A stretch of DNA of 64,000 nt from Streptomyces sp. H27-H5. Lineage in GTDB: Bacteria; Actinomycetota; Actinomycetes; Streptomycetales; Streptomycetaceae. Positions 35,939-45,526 of this stretch are shown one piece after another; the stretch's first letter is position 1; each line of letters begins with the position of its first letter. The DNA lies in contig NZ_JAPNLK010000011.1 in the NCBI RefSeq assembly GCF_026627505.1, positions 62,001 to 126,000 of the forward strand. The letters are read 5' to 3'. A program made the position numbers and the translations under genes. Below the pieces are notes generated by a model. It made no database searches. It had not been told where the DNA came from and was given only the letters and a program-made list of their open reading frames with translations.

Positions 35939-36233
35939 CCGAGCGCTCGCCGAGGGCCGTTGCGGGGAGTGCCGTCGGCGCCGAACGCCTGCTGAACTCG
36001 TCCTGGATCATGGTCATCGCATGGAGGAAGTCCTCGAAGATCGAGGAGGAGTAACGAAGATCAATTTCCAAACTTTCGTGTCCCAGCGTCGCGTTCCGGG
36101 TCTCGCCACAGTCGGTGGACGGCGGAGTGAACATCCACTTCCCGATCCGGGTGGCCCCGGAGTGAAAGCTGTCTCGCCGTCCTTCTCCCTCCGCGGTCCC
36201 GGGGAGGGTGAAGAGGGGCTTTGCTTTTGTCAT
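35919..36233 (-). CDS. Small protein paired with the membrane protein
   Basis: A 104-residue soluble protein I do not recognise. The central part is rich in Thr/Ser and ends in a helix SSSIFEDFLHAMTMIQDEFS. Its 3' end overlaps the start of the membrane protein gene, so they are co-translated. No strong ribosome binding site is seen for ATG 36233. Confidence 0.45.
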   Translation of the reverse strand: MTKAKPLFTLPGTAEGEGRRDSFHSGATRIGKWMFTPPSTDCGETRNATLGHESLEIDLRYSSSIFEDFLHAMTMIQDEFSRRSAPTALPATALGERSGGSSRV

Positions 36234-36753
36234 ATTCCATAAACGCGCGCGATGTTGGTCTGGGTGTGTGCCATCCGGGTGATGGTGGTCCATGAAATGG
36301 TGTTGACGCAGTCTTATCGGTTCTGCAAATCAACCCGGATCGCTACCTTGCGTGTCGTCACGTCGCGACGTGGCAGGCCATGGGCTGCGGATCGAAGCAG
36401 AGCAGCCCGATGGTCGCGGCGCCCTCCATGAGGCCGGTCCCGCACCCGCCGGGGCGGCTGATGGCAACGCGTCTTCGACGGCGCGACGCCCCTGCCGCGC
36501 ACCACATGGGCGCCGAAGGGCGGCACCCTGTGTGGGGGCTCATCGGGCCACCTGGCGACCCCATCCGGCTACGCCGTCGCCGGGCTGATCATCGGTAAAT
36601 AGCTCGGGGCGTCCAGGGTCCGGAAACGGCTCGCCATGGCTGCAATCGGAGGACAGGGCGCATCCCGGCATATGCCTCTGCGTTATGTCGGGCAGTCGCC
36701 GGGGCTCCGACCCTGTGCGAGACCACGAGTCTCAGCCTTCGAAAGGACCGACT
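36234..36753. other. Gene-poor region with a coding-like remnant
   Basis: One frame ending at the TAG at 36599-36601 reads CGGSSGHLATPSGYAVAGLI, which looks coding but has no start and an upstream stop, so it may be the 3' end of a decayed gene. No other feature is recognised. Confidence 0.3.
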
Positions 36754-37104
36754 ATGGGAGGCATCCTCCTGTGGATCATGCTGATCTCCGTTGCGGTGAC
36801 CGCGGGTGTCACCGCGTTCGCGTCATCACGGGCCGGCCGGCTTTGGCCGGTGGATACCCGGGAGCTGAGGCGCCAACAACGCTTCGAACACGTTCTAACC
36901 CTCCATGTACATGCCGCCTCGCTGTCTCGTCCGGCAGTCGTCGCACCGGGACGGCCGCCGGAGGAGCCCATCGGTGGTACCCCTCGCTTGAGTGAGGAGT
37001 GGCTCCGACTCGTTCATGAGACGTGGCGCTCACTCCGCACGGATCGTCACGACTGGGCGCCTCGCCGACAGTCGACGTCGCTCGGTGAACAGTCGCGACC
37101 CTGA
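36754..37104 (+). CDS. Small membrane protein
   Basis: A 116-residue protein: one transmembrane helix at about residues 3-25 (GGILLWIMLISVAVTAGVTA), then a charged cytoplasmic segment. AAAGGA precedes ATG 36754. I know no function. Confidence 0.5.
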   Translation: MGGILLWIMLISVAVTAGVTAFASSRAGRLWPVDTRELRRQQRFEHVLTLHVHAASLSRPAVVAPGRPPEEPIGGTPRLSEEWLRLVHETWRSLRTDRHDWAPRRQSTSLGEQSRP

Positions 37105-37168
37105 CGACGCCGGCCTCGCCGTCCCTTCCGGAGGCGACATGGCGAAAGAGACGGTTTATATCGCTGAG

Positions 37169-37259
37169 AAACCCCGGCAATTCGCACACTGTCGAGCATG
37201 TAAAACCCCGGCAATCCGGACACTTGTGGGGACGCGTAAAAACCCCGGCAGTCTGCGCA
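37169..37259. repeat. Three 20-bp direct repeats, probable IS21-type element end
   Basis: Copies at 37169-37188, 37203-37222 and 37240-37259 share AAACCCCGGCA followed by a variable base, T, and an end in GCACA, GGACA or GCGCA. Spacings are 34 and 37. The complement begins TG and repeats inward as in the multiple terminal repeats of IS21-family elements. No transposase is present, so this would be a remnant end. Confidence 0.45.
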
Positions 37260-37451
37260 TTACTCGTTTCCGGGCGTGGGGCGGGCATGCTGAGTCGCGG
37301 TCGCCTGTTCAATTCGTGCTCGGTGAACTCGGCGAACCGCGCCGAGCGCCGAGGGGATGTCGAGACTTTCCTCAACCGAAAGGATTATCATCCATCCATT
37401 AGATGAAGATCCGTCACAACAAATGCCGAGCCGCGAGAAGGGGAGCGTGAG

Positions 37452-37763
37452 ATGACAGCCGGCAGTGATTGGGCCGCTCGCCGTCCGTGGTCGGCGGCAG
37501 CGAGAGCGGTGCACGCTACGCGGGTGGCCCTGATGCAGGTCACACGCCGTCTGGCAGGAGCAGGCACCGCCTGCCGAACCAACCCGCCCCGCACGAACTC
37601 GACGTCGATGCATGTGCTTCAGGACGAATACAGGGCGGGCTTCGCCCTCCCCCTGCCCCTGCCTCCTTCAGCGAGCGCTGCGACCGACCGCCGGGAATGC
37701 CCGTGGTGCCGTCTCCTCGGCAAAGCCGAGCCTGGTGACCGGTCTGGGCCCACTGACTGTTGA
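37452..37763 (+). CDS. Small hypothetical protein
   Basis: A 103-residue reading frame with GAAGGGGAG before ATG 37452; it is Arg/Ala-rich with four Cys near the end. An opposite-strand frame (38101-37619) is an alternative. Weak support; unrecognised. Confidence 0.3.
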   Translation: MTAGSDWAARRPWSAAARAVHATRVALMQVTRRLAGAGTACRTNPPRTNSTSMHVLQDEYRAGFALPLPLPPSASAATDRRECPWCRLLGKAEPGDRSGPTDC

Positions 37764-38122
37764 TCGTGAGGGAAGGCAGGGTCCGACCCGTCTCTCGGGG
37801 CACGGGCTGCTGCCGGCGGCCATCGATCCGTGAAGGGGACGCGGATCGGGCCGCCGACGCGATGAGCACGGCGCGCCGCATCGTCCGCGACGACCGCAGC
37901 GCCCGGTAGCTCCACGAAGAAGGCGAGCAAGTCGGCCTTGGGGAGAGGCATGCCCTGGTATTGATACCGGAACGTCAGGTGTCCGGGCGGGCATGAGGGT
38001 GGCTGGGGCGCCAGGGATCCCGCCGGGAGTCCGAGTCCGATACGCAGGAGCCGGTTGTGGTGGATCGGGCAGTACAGCGTGCCTTCCGAGACGAGCGCCA
38101 TCGTGGTGCTTGGCTTGGTCTC
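37764..38122. other. Intergenic region
   Basis: About 360 bases without a supported gene. A minus-strand frame containing YCPIHHNRLLRIGLGLP looks partly coding but has no clear ribosome binding site. Confidence 0.3.
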
Positions 38123-38395
38123 ATGGTCATGTCCCGCACGATCCCACGGCTCATCGGGCTCACGGTCGGCCTACCGCTGATCGCTGCCCCGCTGCTGCTC
38201 ACCGCCACCAGTCCCGCCTACGCAGACCCCGGCCCCGGAGTCGATCCCTGCGCGACCGTCGTCGTGCCCGAGGGATTCACCTGCCTGCCCGAGCCCAAGC
38301 AGTGCATCACCACACCCTGCCCCCAGTACACGATCGTCCCCCTCACCATCAACCCTGCGAACCCCCCGACAGGCCCCGCTGTCCTGCCGAGGTGA
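38123..38395 (+). CDS. Small secreted protein
   Basis: A 90-residue protein with a clear signal peptide (LTVGLPLIAAPLLLTATS, cleavage after AYA near residue 35). The mature part of about 55 residues is Pro-rich with four Cys, enough for two disulfides. ATG 38123 or 38129 could start it. No family recognised. Confidence 0.6.
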   Translation: MVMSRTIPRLIGLTVGLPLIAAPLLLTATSPAYADPGPGVDPCATVVVPEGFTCLPEPKQCITTPCPQYTIVPLTINPANPPTGPAVLPR

Positions 38396-38566
38396 CCTGT
38401 TCGAGTCGGCGTCGTTGAGTACCGCGACGATCAACCAAGGCCATGCCAGCCCGGGCAGTTCGTGGGGCCAAGACCCGTTGGTTCCCAGCGCAGCGAATCG
38501 ATTCGTCACTTCGGCCATGGTGTTTGAGACGACCGGCTAACGGTCCGAGTGGGAGGTAGAGCCTCA

Positions 38567-39448
38567 GTGGCAGCCAAGCAGAACCCCACCATCAGGAGAA
38601 TCACGCTGGGTGCCGAGCTGCGCCGGCTCCGCAGGGCCTGCGGCCTCACGGGCGTGCAGGTCGCGGATCAGTTGCTGATCTCCCAACCCAAGATCAGCCT
38701 CATGGAGACGGGCCGACGCACCATCAGCCCGCGCGATGTGCGGGATCTGTGCCGTCTCTACGGAGTCACGGACCAGCAGGTCGTCGACGCGTTGATGCGC
38801 ATGGCCAGGGAATCGGGGCGGCGGGGGTGGTGGGTTGCCTACGGCGAGGTCCCCTACGCGGTCTACATCGGCTTGGAGACGGAAGCGTCCTCGATCCGCT
38901 CCTACGAGCCCCTGCTGATCCCCGGCCTGTTCCAAACCCCTGCCTACGCGGCGGCGGTCGTGTCCGAAACGATTCCGCGGCCCACACCCGCGGAGGCGAG
39001 CACACGTCTTGAGGTACGGATGCGCCGCCAGCACCGGGCCCACCATCCCGCCCGCCCGCTGCGCCTGTGGGTCGTCCTGGACGAATCGGTTCTGCGCCGC
39101 GTGGTAGGCGGTCCCGACACCCTGCGCGAACAGCTGGAGCATCTGAACCACCTCGGCGCGCAGCCGCACATCACCGTGCAGGTCCTCCCGTACGATGCCG
39201 GAGCGCACCCGGGTGTGTCGGGGCAGTTCTCCCTCCTGCATTTCACCGGTGCGCCCGGTACGGGGACGGTGTACCTCGAACGGCTCACCAGCGACCTCTA
39301 CCTGGAGAAGCGAGCCGACGTGCAGCGCTACGGCGTCATGTACGACCACCTACAGGCCCAGGCCCTCAGCCCGGAGGACACCGCGCACCTCATCTCCGAC
39401 ACCATCAAGGTCCATGCCGGGAGGTCCGCCGCGTACTCGTCTGCCTGA
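38567..39448 (+). CDS. XRE-family regulator with Scr1-type (DUF5753) domain
   Basis: A 293-residue protein: helix-turn-helix at about 15-70 (VQVADQLLISQPKISLMETG) and a C-terminal DUF5753 domain (EPLLIPGLFQTPAYAAAV, then GVSGQFSLLHF and YLEKRADVQRY). GGAGG ten bases upstream supports GTG 38567. In Streptomyces these regulators usually sit beside a DUF397 partner (as with BldB/WhiJ families or toxin-antitoxin-like pairs); none is adjacent here. Confidence 0.88.
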   Translation: MAAKQNPTIRRITLGAELRRLRRACGLTGVQVADQLLISQPKISLMETGRRTISPRDVRDLCRLYGVTDQQVVDALMRMARESGRRGWWVAYGEVPYAVYIGLETEASSIRSYEPLLIPGLFQTPAYAAAVVSETIPRPTPAEASTRLEVRMRRQHRAHHPARPLRLWVVLDESVLRRVVGGPDTLREQLEHLNHLGAQPHITVQVLPYDAGAHPGVSGQFSLLHFTGAPGTGTVYLERLTSDLYLEKRADVQRYGVMYDHLQAQALSPEDTAHLISDTIKVHAGRSAAYSSA

Positions 39449-39497
39449 GGAACGCTCCCCGGTCCGTGATCCGGACCTGCGCGCACGGCCGACCACC

Positions 39498-40700
39498 TCA
39501 ACCGCGGGACGGCGTGACCTCGGTGGTGGGGACGGGTGCCTCTCGTCCCTCCGGAACGGTCTGCTGACGCGGACCGGTCGCGTCAGGGTGTCGGCCCTGT
39601 GAGGGCACCGTTGATGTGGAGGCCGCCCGTTCGGCGGCCGCCGGTCGCCACATGCCCGTCCGTTGGGCCGCGCCTCGGCACAGCCCCGGCAGGGAGGAGT
39701 AGAAGCGGTCGGGGAGGAAGACGGCGTCCGCCACGATCATCGCCCCTGAGAAGAGCGGCAGCCCCATGATCACCGCAATGCCGATGTGCATGCCCAACAG
39801 CATGATCAGGACCGGGTACTTGAGCCTGCCGAAGAGCACGAACGGGAAAGCGACCTGGAGGAGCACCGTCGTGTAGGTCGCGATGGCGATCAGGATCGTG
39901 TGTTCGTCCGCGAAGTGGGAGAGGGCGGGCCAGGGTTGGAAGAGTTCGAGGTTCAGGACGTAGTGGAGGGCGGTCCCGTTGCCCCAGGAGCCGCCTTGGA
40001 CCTTGTAGAGGCCGGCCGACCCGTAGAGGAAGCAGACCTCCGCGGCCATGACGAAGAGGGCGCAGTTGTGTACGACCGTCGCCGCGGCGCTGCGTACCTC
40101 GCCGAGCTGGAGCAGGAGAAGAGGCTTCGGCCGGCCGTCCGCGCCGTCCGCACGAGCCGCCTTCAGACGCTTCCTGCGTGCGTCCAGTGACCAGCGACGA
40201 CCGCACGCGGTGAAGGCGAGGTAGACGGCCATCAGCAGGATCAGGTTGTCGCCGCCGTCCGTCATGAAGATCGATCGCGCGTGGAACGAGGTCACCACGA
40301 CGGCGAAAAGGACGGACACCGCGCGGGTTCGCCAGCCCAGCATGAACAGCGTGGACGTGAGGAGGGCCAGCACGTAGCAGAGTTCGAAGTAGGCGCGACT
40401 GTCGGACAGGGCCAGGACGCTGCTCCAGCCCGTCTGGTCGAAGAGCTGTTGCGCGAGTGCGGGCGTCCAGGGGGAGGAAGGGCCCCAGATCTCGTGACGA
40501 TGCGGGAACTCCCGCAGGAGGAAGAGCAGGTAGAGCAGCCCGTATCCGGCTCGCAAGACGGACACGGCGTACAGGGACACCGGCCGTTCGGTGATGAGCG
40601 TGACGAGGCGTTGCACCGTTCCCGGGGACTTGCGGCAGGTGCTGTCCCGAGACGGGTCCGGTGCGGGAGGAGACTGGGGGACGACGTGGTCATTTCCCAT
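39498..40700 (-). CDS. HTTM-domain membrane protein
   Basis: A 400-residue integral membrane protein of the HTTM family, related in fold to the vitamin K-dependent gamma-carboxylase. Several membrane segments are visible (YAVSVLRAGYGLLYLLFLL, NLILLMAVYLAF, ILIAIATYTTVLLQVAFPF). The conserved region SAGLYKVQGGSWGNGTALHY is present. It overlaps the DUF5819 gene 40690-41409 by 11 bases, a pair seen in other actinomycetes as I recall. Substrate unknown. Confidence 0.87.
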   Translation of the reverse strand: MGNDHVVPQSPPAPDPSRDSTCRKSPGTVQRLVTLITERPVSLYAVSVLRAGYGLLYLLFLLREFPHRHEIWGPSSPWTPALAQQLFDQTGWSSVLALSDSRAYFELCYVLALLTSTLFMLGWRTRAVSVLFAVVVTSFHARSIFMTDGGDNLILLMAVYLAFTACGRRWSLDARRKRLKAARADGADGRPKPLLLLQLGEVRSAAATVVHNCALFVMAAEVCFLYGSAGLYKVQGGSWGNGTALHYVLNLELFQPWPALSHFADEHTILIAIATYTTVLLQVAFPFVLFGRLKYPVLIMLLGMHIGIAVIMGLPLFSGAMIVADAVFLPDRFYSSLPGLCRGAAQRTGMWRPAAAERAASTSTVPSQGRHPDATGPRQQTVPEGREAPVPTTEVTPSRG

Positions 40701-41409
40701 GGGAGGTCACCTTCCACCAGGGCAGGAGCCGCTCTTCGACGGCCTTCGGCGAGCGGTTGCCGGCCGGAGCACCCTGCGCGGCGACGGGCAGGGTGAGGAC
40801 GCGGAGCTGGACGTACTCGAAAGCGCCGGCGCGCCGCTGCGTGGCGACGCGGTCGGCGGCGATGTTGCGCAGGTACTCCTGCATCATCACGGCGCGATCC
40901 GAGTTCGCGCTGTCGTCGCCCCCGTGCGTTTCCACATAGGAGGTCCAGGAGCGGCGCAGGAGATTCTGCGTCGTGTGGCTGGGGAAGATATTGTGATCGA
41001 CCGCGGCATTGTCCACGGCGGTCAGATCGAACCACGGGCTCACCTGAGCTGTACCGCCCGGGGTGGTGTGTGCCGTTCTCACGAGAATCTGTCGGTTCAC
41101 CGAGTCGGGATCCGGCGCGAACAGCCGCCAATTCTGCTCGAAGAGGGGGTAGATCCAGGCATTGATCTGTGGGCTGAAACGCTTCGAGACGGCATTCGGG
41201 GGAGCCACGTGGAGGAACAACAGAACCACATGGGCCACCGTCGTCACCAGACACAGGACCACGAACATACGGAGTACTGCCGCCTGTACACGGGTGTGCC
41301 GGGGTGGCCGGCACGGCACGACGGTTTCGTCGTGCTGCTCCTTCGGGTCCGGTTCGGATCCGTCCCTCGGAAATTCCTTCACGGCCGCTGACGCGATTCC
41401 GCTCGACAC
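40690..41409 (-). CDS. DUF5819-family membrane-anchored protein
   Basis: A 239-residue protein with one transmembrane helix at about 43-67 and an outside domain opening YPLFEQNWRLFAPDPDSVNR, the signature of DUF5819. It is the upstream member of a two-gene operon with the HTTM protein, overlapping its start. The pair probably forms one membrane system of unknown function. Confidence 0.85.
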   Translation of the reverse strand: MSSGIASAAVKEFPRDGSEPDPKEQHDETVVPCRPPRHTRVQAAVLRMFVVLCLVTTVAHVVLLFLHVAPPNAVSKRFSPQINAWIYPLFEQNWRLFAPDPDSVNRQILVRTAHTTPGGTAQVSPWFDLTAVDNAAVDHNIFPSHTTQNLLRRSWTSYVETHGGDDSANSDRAVMMQEYLRNIAADRVATQRRAGAFEYVQLRVLTLPVAAQGAPAGNRSPKAVEERLLPWWKVTSHGK

Positions 41410-41545
41410 CGCCCCACCCTGCCTTTCTCGTATCGGCCGCTCGCATCCGCGTTTCCCGTCGGATCCGGCGGCGGCGCACAGCGGAGCCGATGAGGACTCC
41501 GCCGCGCGCCACTGTCCGGTGAGCGGGCTTCGTACAGTCCGCTGC

Positions 41546-42877
41546 CTAGCCCTCGAAGGCCTCGTGGCCGAAGTTCACGGGCTCGGCGCCGTAGCCGTGG
41601 TGCCCGCCGGGCTTGCCGCCGTGGTCGTGCTCGCCGGGTCCTTCGCCGTGCTCGTGGTCGGGCTTGCCGGGACCTTCGCCGTGCTCGTGGTCGGGCTTGC
41701 CGGGTCCCTCGCCGGGCCCGTGGCCGTGTCCGTGGCCGGGTCCGTGTCCCGGCCTGCCGGGCTTGCCGCCGTTCCCGCCGGTGACGTTGCCACCAGTGAT
41801 GTTCCCGCCGGTGATGTTTCCGCCCGTGGTGTGCCCGCCGGTGGTGTTGCCCGCGGTGGCGGCACCGGTCGTGTTGCCCGCGGTGTTCCCCGACGTGTTG
41901 CCGGAGATGTTCCCCGAGGTACCGCCGGTCACGACGCTGGCGATGGGTCCGCCGAGGAGCCCGCCGCCCGTCGTCACGCCACCGAGGACGCCGCCGAGGA
42001 CACCCGACGTCGCGCCGCTCGTGGTGCCGCCCGTGGTGCCGGTCGTCGTGCCCGTCGTCGTGCCCGTGGTCGTCCCGGTCGTCGTGCCGGTCGTCGTGCC
42101 CGTGGTCGTGCCGGTCGTCGTGCCCGTGGTGGTACCGGTCGAGCACTGACCCAGGAAGATCCGGTTGGTGTCGAGGGTCACCGCGCCGTTACGGGCCAAC
42201 GCCCGGCCCTCAATGTTCGTGCCCGTCGTGACGCTGATCGAGGTCAGCGCCATGATGGTGCCCACGAAAGTGGAGTTGGTGCCGAGCGTGGCCGAACTGC
42301 CGATCTGCCAGTACACGTTGCATGCCGAGGCGCCGTTGGTGAGGAGCACCCGGCTGGAGGAAGCCGTGGTCAGTGCTTCGGGAATCTGGAAAACCCAGAC
42401 GGCGTTCGGGTCTCCTCCGGCGTCCAGGATCAGGTCACCGGTGAGACCGACACCGGACACGGCCGTGTGGACCCCGGGGAGCAGGGTGTTGCCCGTCCCG
42501 ATTCCCGCCGGCAGCGCGAAGTTCGTGGCCTGGCCTGCGGCGTTGTTGTACGCCACGACCAAGTCGCTCTTGGCCTGGAGGGCGGCGGCGTCCGCGGAGT
42601 GCACGGCACCGAGTACCCGGCCGGACAATCCGGTGATCGCCGTGCCCGGGTGTACTCCGACGTCGTGGCTGATCACGGAGGGGCCCGTGTTCGTGATCTC
42701 CGAGCCTGCCAGAACCGAGTAGCTCGCCACCGTGGCCAAGGGCACCGGGGTGGCGATCGCCATTGCCAGAGTAGGAGTGACGGCGACCATGACGGCGGCA
42801 ACCGTTACCGCGATGCCCGAAGCCAAGCCGCCGGACACAGCGCGGCGCCGAGCCGCTTGAAGGATTCTCAGTTTCAT
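41546..42877 (-). CDS. Ice-binding-like (DUF3494) protein with repetitive tail
   Basis: A 443-residue exported protein. After a signal peptide (about 1-41), residues 45-245 form the DUF3494 beta-solenoid domain (PSVISHDVGVHPGTAITG, AYNNAAGQATNF, LPGVHTAVSGVGLTGDL, NVYWQIGSSATLGTNSTF) known from ice-binding adhesins. The rest is low complexity: about eight GTTT units, Gly/Asn/Thr-rich spacers (GNTSGNTAGN), then His/Gly/Pro/Glu repeats (KPDHEHGEGPG). AAGGAA precedes ATG 42877. No LPXTG sorting signal is seen. Confidence 0.87.
   Translation of the reverse strand: MKLRILQAARRRAVSGGLASGIAVTVAAVMVAVTPTLAMAIATPVPLATVASYSVLAGSEITNTGPSVISHDVGVHPGTAITGLSGRVLGAVHSADAAALQAKSDLVVAYNNAAGQATNFALPAGIGTGNTLLPGVHTAVSGVGLTGDLILDAGGDPNAVWVFQIPEALTTASSSRVLLTNGASACNVYWQIGSSATLGTNSTFVGTIMALTSISVTTGTNIEGRALARNGAVTLDTNRIFLGQCSTGTTTGTTTGTTTGTTTGTTTGTTTGTTTGTTTGTTGGTTSGATSGVLGGVLGGVTTGGGLLGGPIASVVTGGTSGNISGNTSGNTAGNTTGAATAGNTTGGHTTGGNITGGNITGGNVTGGNGGKPGRPGHGPGHGHGHGPGEGPGKPDHEHGEGPGKPDHEHGEGPGEHDHGGKPGGHHGYGAEPVNFGHEAFEG
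42041..42136. repeat. 12-bp tandem repeat coding GTTT units
   Basis: About eight consecutive 12-base units, on the minus strand reading GGCACGACGACC-like codons for Gly-Thr-Thr-Thr, inside the ice-binding-like gene. Copy number is likely to vary by slippage. Confidence 0.75.
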
Positions 42878-43333
42878 CGAGAGGCCATTTCCTTGAGGGG
42901 CCGTGGCGAGCCGGGCCCGACCGAAAGCCCGGGAAGCCTGATGGACGAGACGGCATATTACGCAGAGAATTGTGTGGAGCAAGGGCAAGTCTCGAAGGGG
43001 AGAGCGTGCAGGGGTGATGAGACTCCGCAAAGTGCGCCGGCAATAACCCACTTCACATTGGTGGTCATCAGATATACGACCCCTCCTGGGGGTCGCGATT
43101 GCCCTGCTCGGCCCACTCCTTTCCCTCCCGGGCAGATAATCCGACTCTGTCGGTGTGTGTGATGATTCCGCCATTCCGGCGATTTCATAATTCTTGAGGC
43201 CTTGTCGAGTGTGGCGAGGAAAGCGAGACCCGAAAGGAGAAAGGCCGCTTCAAGCGGGGCCCATGACATAGTGGGGCATCCCCTATGTGCCGCGTTGTTC
43301 TGCTTGTGTCGGTGCTGTCCAAGGAGTGGTGTC
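42878..43333. other. Divergent intergenic region
   Basis: About 455 bases between the ice-binding-like gene and the exporter, lower in G+C than its surroundings. It must hold both promoters. TCATAATTCTTGAGGCCTTG lies at 43,185-43,205. No gene or strong hairpin is seen. Confidence 0.4.
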
Positions 43334-44794
43334 GTGGCGTCTGACGCGAAGTCCCGGCCCGGCGGGCTCGGTTGGAACCGCGAGACGGCGACTCTCGCGC
43401 TGCTGTCGTTCGCCATGTTCACCGTCTCCCTCGACCAGTACATCGTCGTCGTGGCGCTCCCCGACATCGCTCACGACCTCGGATACTCCGCACGAACCCT
43501 CCAGTCCGTGATCAGCGCCTACGCGGTGGCCTCCGCAGGTTTCCTGCTGTTCGGCGGACGCGCTGCGGACCTCCTCGGCCGCCGCCGGGTACTGGCCACC
43601 GGTCTCGCCCTCTACGCGGGCGCGGCCTTTGTCGGTGGACTGGCGACCGGGCCCCCGATGCTCCTCGTCGCCCGCGCGGTCCAAGGCCTCGGGGGCGCGC
43701 TGGTCTTCCCCACCACCCTGGCGCTCATCAACGTCACGTTCGCCGAAGGCAGCCCGCGCAACCGCGCGCTGGGAATCTGGGGCGGAGCGGGTGCGGCCGG
43801 ACTGGTGATCGGCGTTCTCCTCGGCGGAGTGTTGACCCACGTCTTCGGCTGGGAAGCGGTGTTCCTGGTCAACGTCGCGCTCGCGGTGCCCGCCCTGCTG
43901 CTCGCGTTCGTCCTCATTCCGAAGGACAGGCCGCGCGACAGGGACCGCGGGTTCGACCTGCCCGGCGCGCTCAGCGTCACCTTCGGCGTCACGCTGATCG
44001 TGTTCGCCCTGGCCCAGGGGCCGGAGCTGGGCTGGAGTTCGCCGGGCATCCTCGGCAGTGCCGTGGCGGGGCTCGTCCTGTTGGGTGTGTTCGCGCTGGT
44101 CGAGGGGCGCAGCGACGACCCGCTCGTTCCTCCCCGGCTGCTCGCCAACAGCAGCCTCGTCACGAGCCTTGCCGTCGCCTTCCTGTTCATGGCGACGTTC
44201 GGCTCCGTGCTGTACTTCCTCTCGCTCTACTTCCAGGAGGTCCTCGGCTACGACGCTCTCCAGACCGGAGCGGGCTTCATCGTCCCGACGACGGTCGTCG
44301 TCGCCGGGTCGACGACGGCCGGCCGGATGGTGACCCGGTTCGGACTGCGCAACACGCTGCTCGGCGCCCTCGCCATCGGTGCGCTCGGAGCCGTCCTGCT
44401 CGGCCAGGCGATCACCCCCGACGGTTCGTACGGCTCCCTCGTACCGGGGCTCGTCGCGCTCAGCGTCGGTGACGGCATCGTGTTCACCGGCATGTTCGTC
44501 GCCGCCGGAACCGGCGTCGCCGACCACGACCAGGGCACCGCATCCGGGATCGCCTCCACCGGTGCGGGCATGGGCGCCGCCGTGGGCCTCGCCGTTCTGG
44601 TGCTCGTGGCGACGACCGGCCTGCACGGCTTGAGCGGCGAGGAGCTGCGGAACCGGACGGCCCACGGCATCAGTACCACCCTGTACGTGGTCGCGGCGGG
44701 GGTCGCCCTGACCTTCCTCGTCGTCCTCTTCCGACGCGAGGGGACGACGGCGGCGGCGCCGGCACGGCCGCCCGGTCGGGGCCGCCGCTGCTGA
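43334..44794 (+). CDS. MFS multidrug exporter, DHA2 (14-helix) type
   Basis: A 486-residue membrane protein with about 14 transmembrane helices. Motif A-like [13 protein letters not shown] follows helix 2, and motif C-like [18 protein letters not shown] marks drug/proton antiporters. AAGGAG seven bases before GTG 43334 sets the start. Substrate unknown; export of antibiotics or toxic compounds is typical. No repressor gene is adjacent. Confidence 0.9.
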   Translation: MASDAKSRPGGLGWNRETATLALLSFAMFTVSLDQYIVVVALPDIAHDLGYSARTLQSVISAYAVASAGFLLFGGRAADLLGRRRVLATGLALYAGAAFVGGLATGPPMLLVARAVQGLGGALVFPTTLALINVTFAEGSPRNRALGIWGGAGAAGLVIGVLLGGVLTHVFGWEAVFLVNVALAVPALLLAFVLIPKDRPRDRDRGFDLPGALSVTFGVTLIVFALAQGPELGWSSPGILGSAVAGLVLLGVFALVEGRSDDPLVPPRLLANSSLVTSLAVAFLFMATFGSVLYFLSLYFQEVLGYDALQTGAGFIVPTTVVVAGSTTAGRMVTRFGLRNTLLGALAIGALGAVLLGQAITPDGSYGSLVPGLVALSVGDGIVFTGMFVAAGTGVADHDQGTASGIASTGAGMGAAVGLAVLVLVATTGLHGLSGEELRNRTAHGISTTLYVVAAGVALTFLVVLFRREGTTAAAPARPPGRGRRC

Positions 44795-44845
44795 CGGCCG
44801 GGAAGGGCCCCCGGCGCCCTTGGGGTGGTGCAGGCCGCAGGGGGG

Positions 44846-45526
44846 CTACGTCCTGTCGCTCTGCCGACTCACCATCTCGGCGATCCAGACGGGCGCGAAC
44901 GGAGAGGTGCAGCCCGGGGAGGTCGGGTAGTCCTTCAGTACCTGGAGTCGCTCGCCGATGTCGATCGCACGGGCCCGGTGTTCGGTGTGCTCGATCCCGA
45001 TCTGGGCCAGGCAGTGGTTCATCGCCCACTGCAGACGATCCGGGGCGTCCTTCATCTCCGCCTCGACGACGTCGAGAAGTCCCACGAGGTCGAGGTCTTC
45101 GGGCTTCTTCGCGACGCGTTCGGTGGTCAGCGCCCAGCCCGCGCTCGCGACCACGGGATCAGGGTCGGCGAGCCAGGCCCGGCGCAGCTCTTCCGCGTGG
45201 GGGTTCTTCTTCACCACGTAGTTCACCAGCCAGTCGTGCACCTTGGGCGTACGAGCGTCGCGCACCATGGCGTCCAGCTCATCATGTGAGAACGCCTTCG
45301 GCCGGCAGATCAGGGTCGTCAGTAGTCTCGCCGCGGTGTCACCCGTCTCCCAGAGGCGGCAGGCGAGTTCCTGCTGTGTCTTCAGCCGCTTCGCGAGCGC
45401 GCGGAGCTTGCCGAGGTTCACCCCGTGCTCGTCCCCGTGCCTCTCGTTCACCGCACGCGTCTTCGGGTCGTCGAGCTCGGCCAGCACCTCGGCCACCGGG
45501 GATCCGATCGGCGTCTTCTCGGCCAC
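44846..45526 (-). CDS. AlkD-like HEAT-repeat protein (DNA alkylation repair family)
   Basis: A 226-residue all-helical protein. The N-terminal GVNLGKLRALAKRLKTQQEL, the LWETGDTAARLLTTLI helix and the repeat pattern of paired helices match the AlkD/DNA alkylation repair family, which removes bulky alkylated bases from DNA. AGGAGG precedes GTG 45526. It converges on the exporter gene. Confidence 0.85.
   Translation of the reverse strand: MAEKTPIGSPVAEVLAELDDPKTRAVNERHGDEHGVNLGKLRALAKRLKTQQELACRLWETGDTAARLLTTLICRPKAFSHDELDAMVRDARTPKVHDWLVNYVVKKNPHAEELRRAWLADPDPVVASAGWALTTERVAKKPEDLDLVGLLDVVEAEMKDAPDRLQWAMNHCLAQIGIEHTEHRARAIDIGERLQVLKDYPTSPGCTSPFAPVWIAEMVSRQSDRT

Noticed and set aside
37169..37259. 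Possible CRISPR array
   Set aside because: Only three repeats, imperfect and unevenly spaced, with no cas genes; the repeats read better as an IS21-family end.
38567..39448. Toxin-antitoxin pair with DUF397
   Set aside because: No DUF397 gene on either side, so only the regulator is annotated.
42041..42136. 12-bp repeats as a CRISPR or regulatory array
   Set aside because: They code GTTT units inside a protein gene, so coding explains them.
41162..43162. 666-residue ORF over the ice-binding gene
   Set aside because: Antisense shadow of a repetitive gene; repeats make long open frames on both strands.
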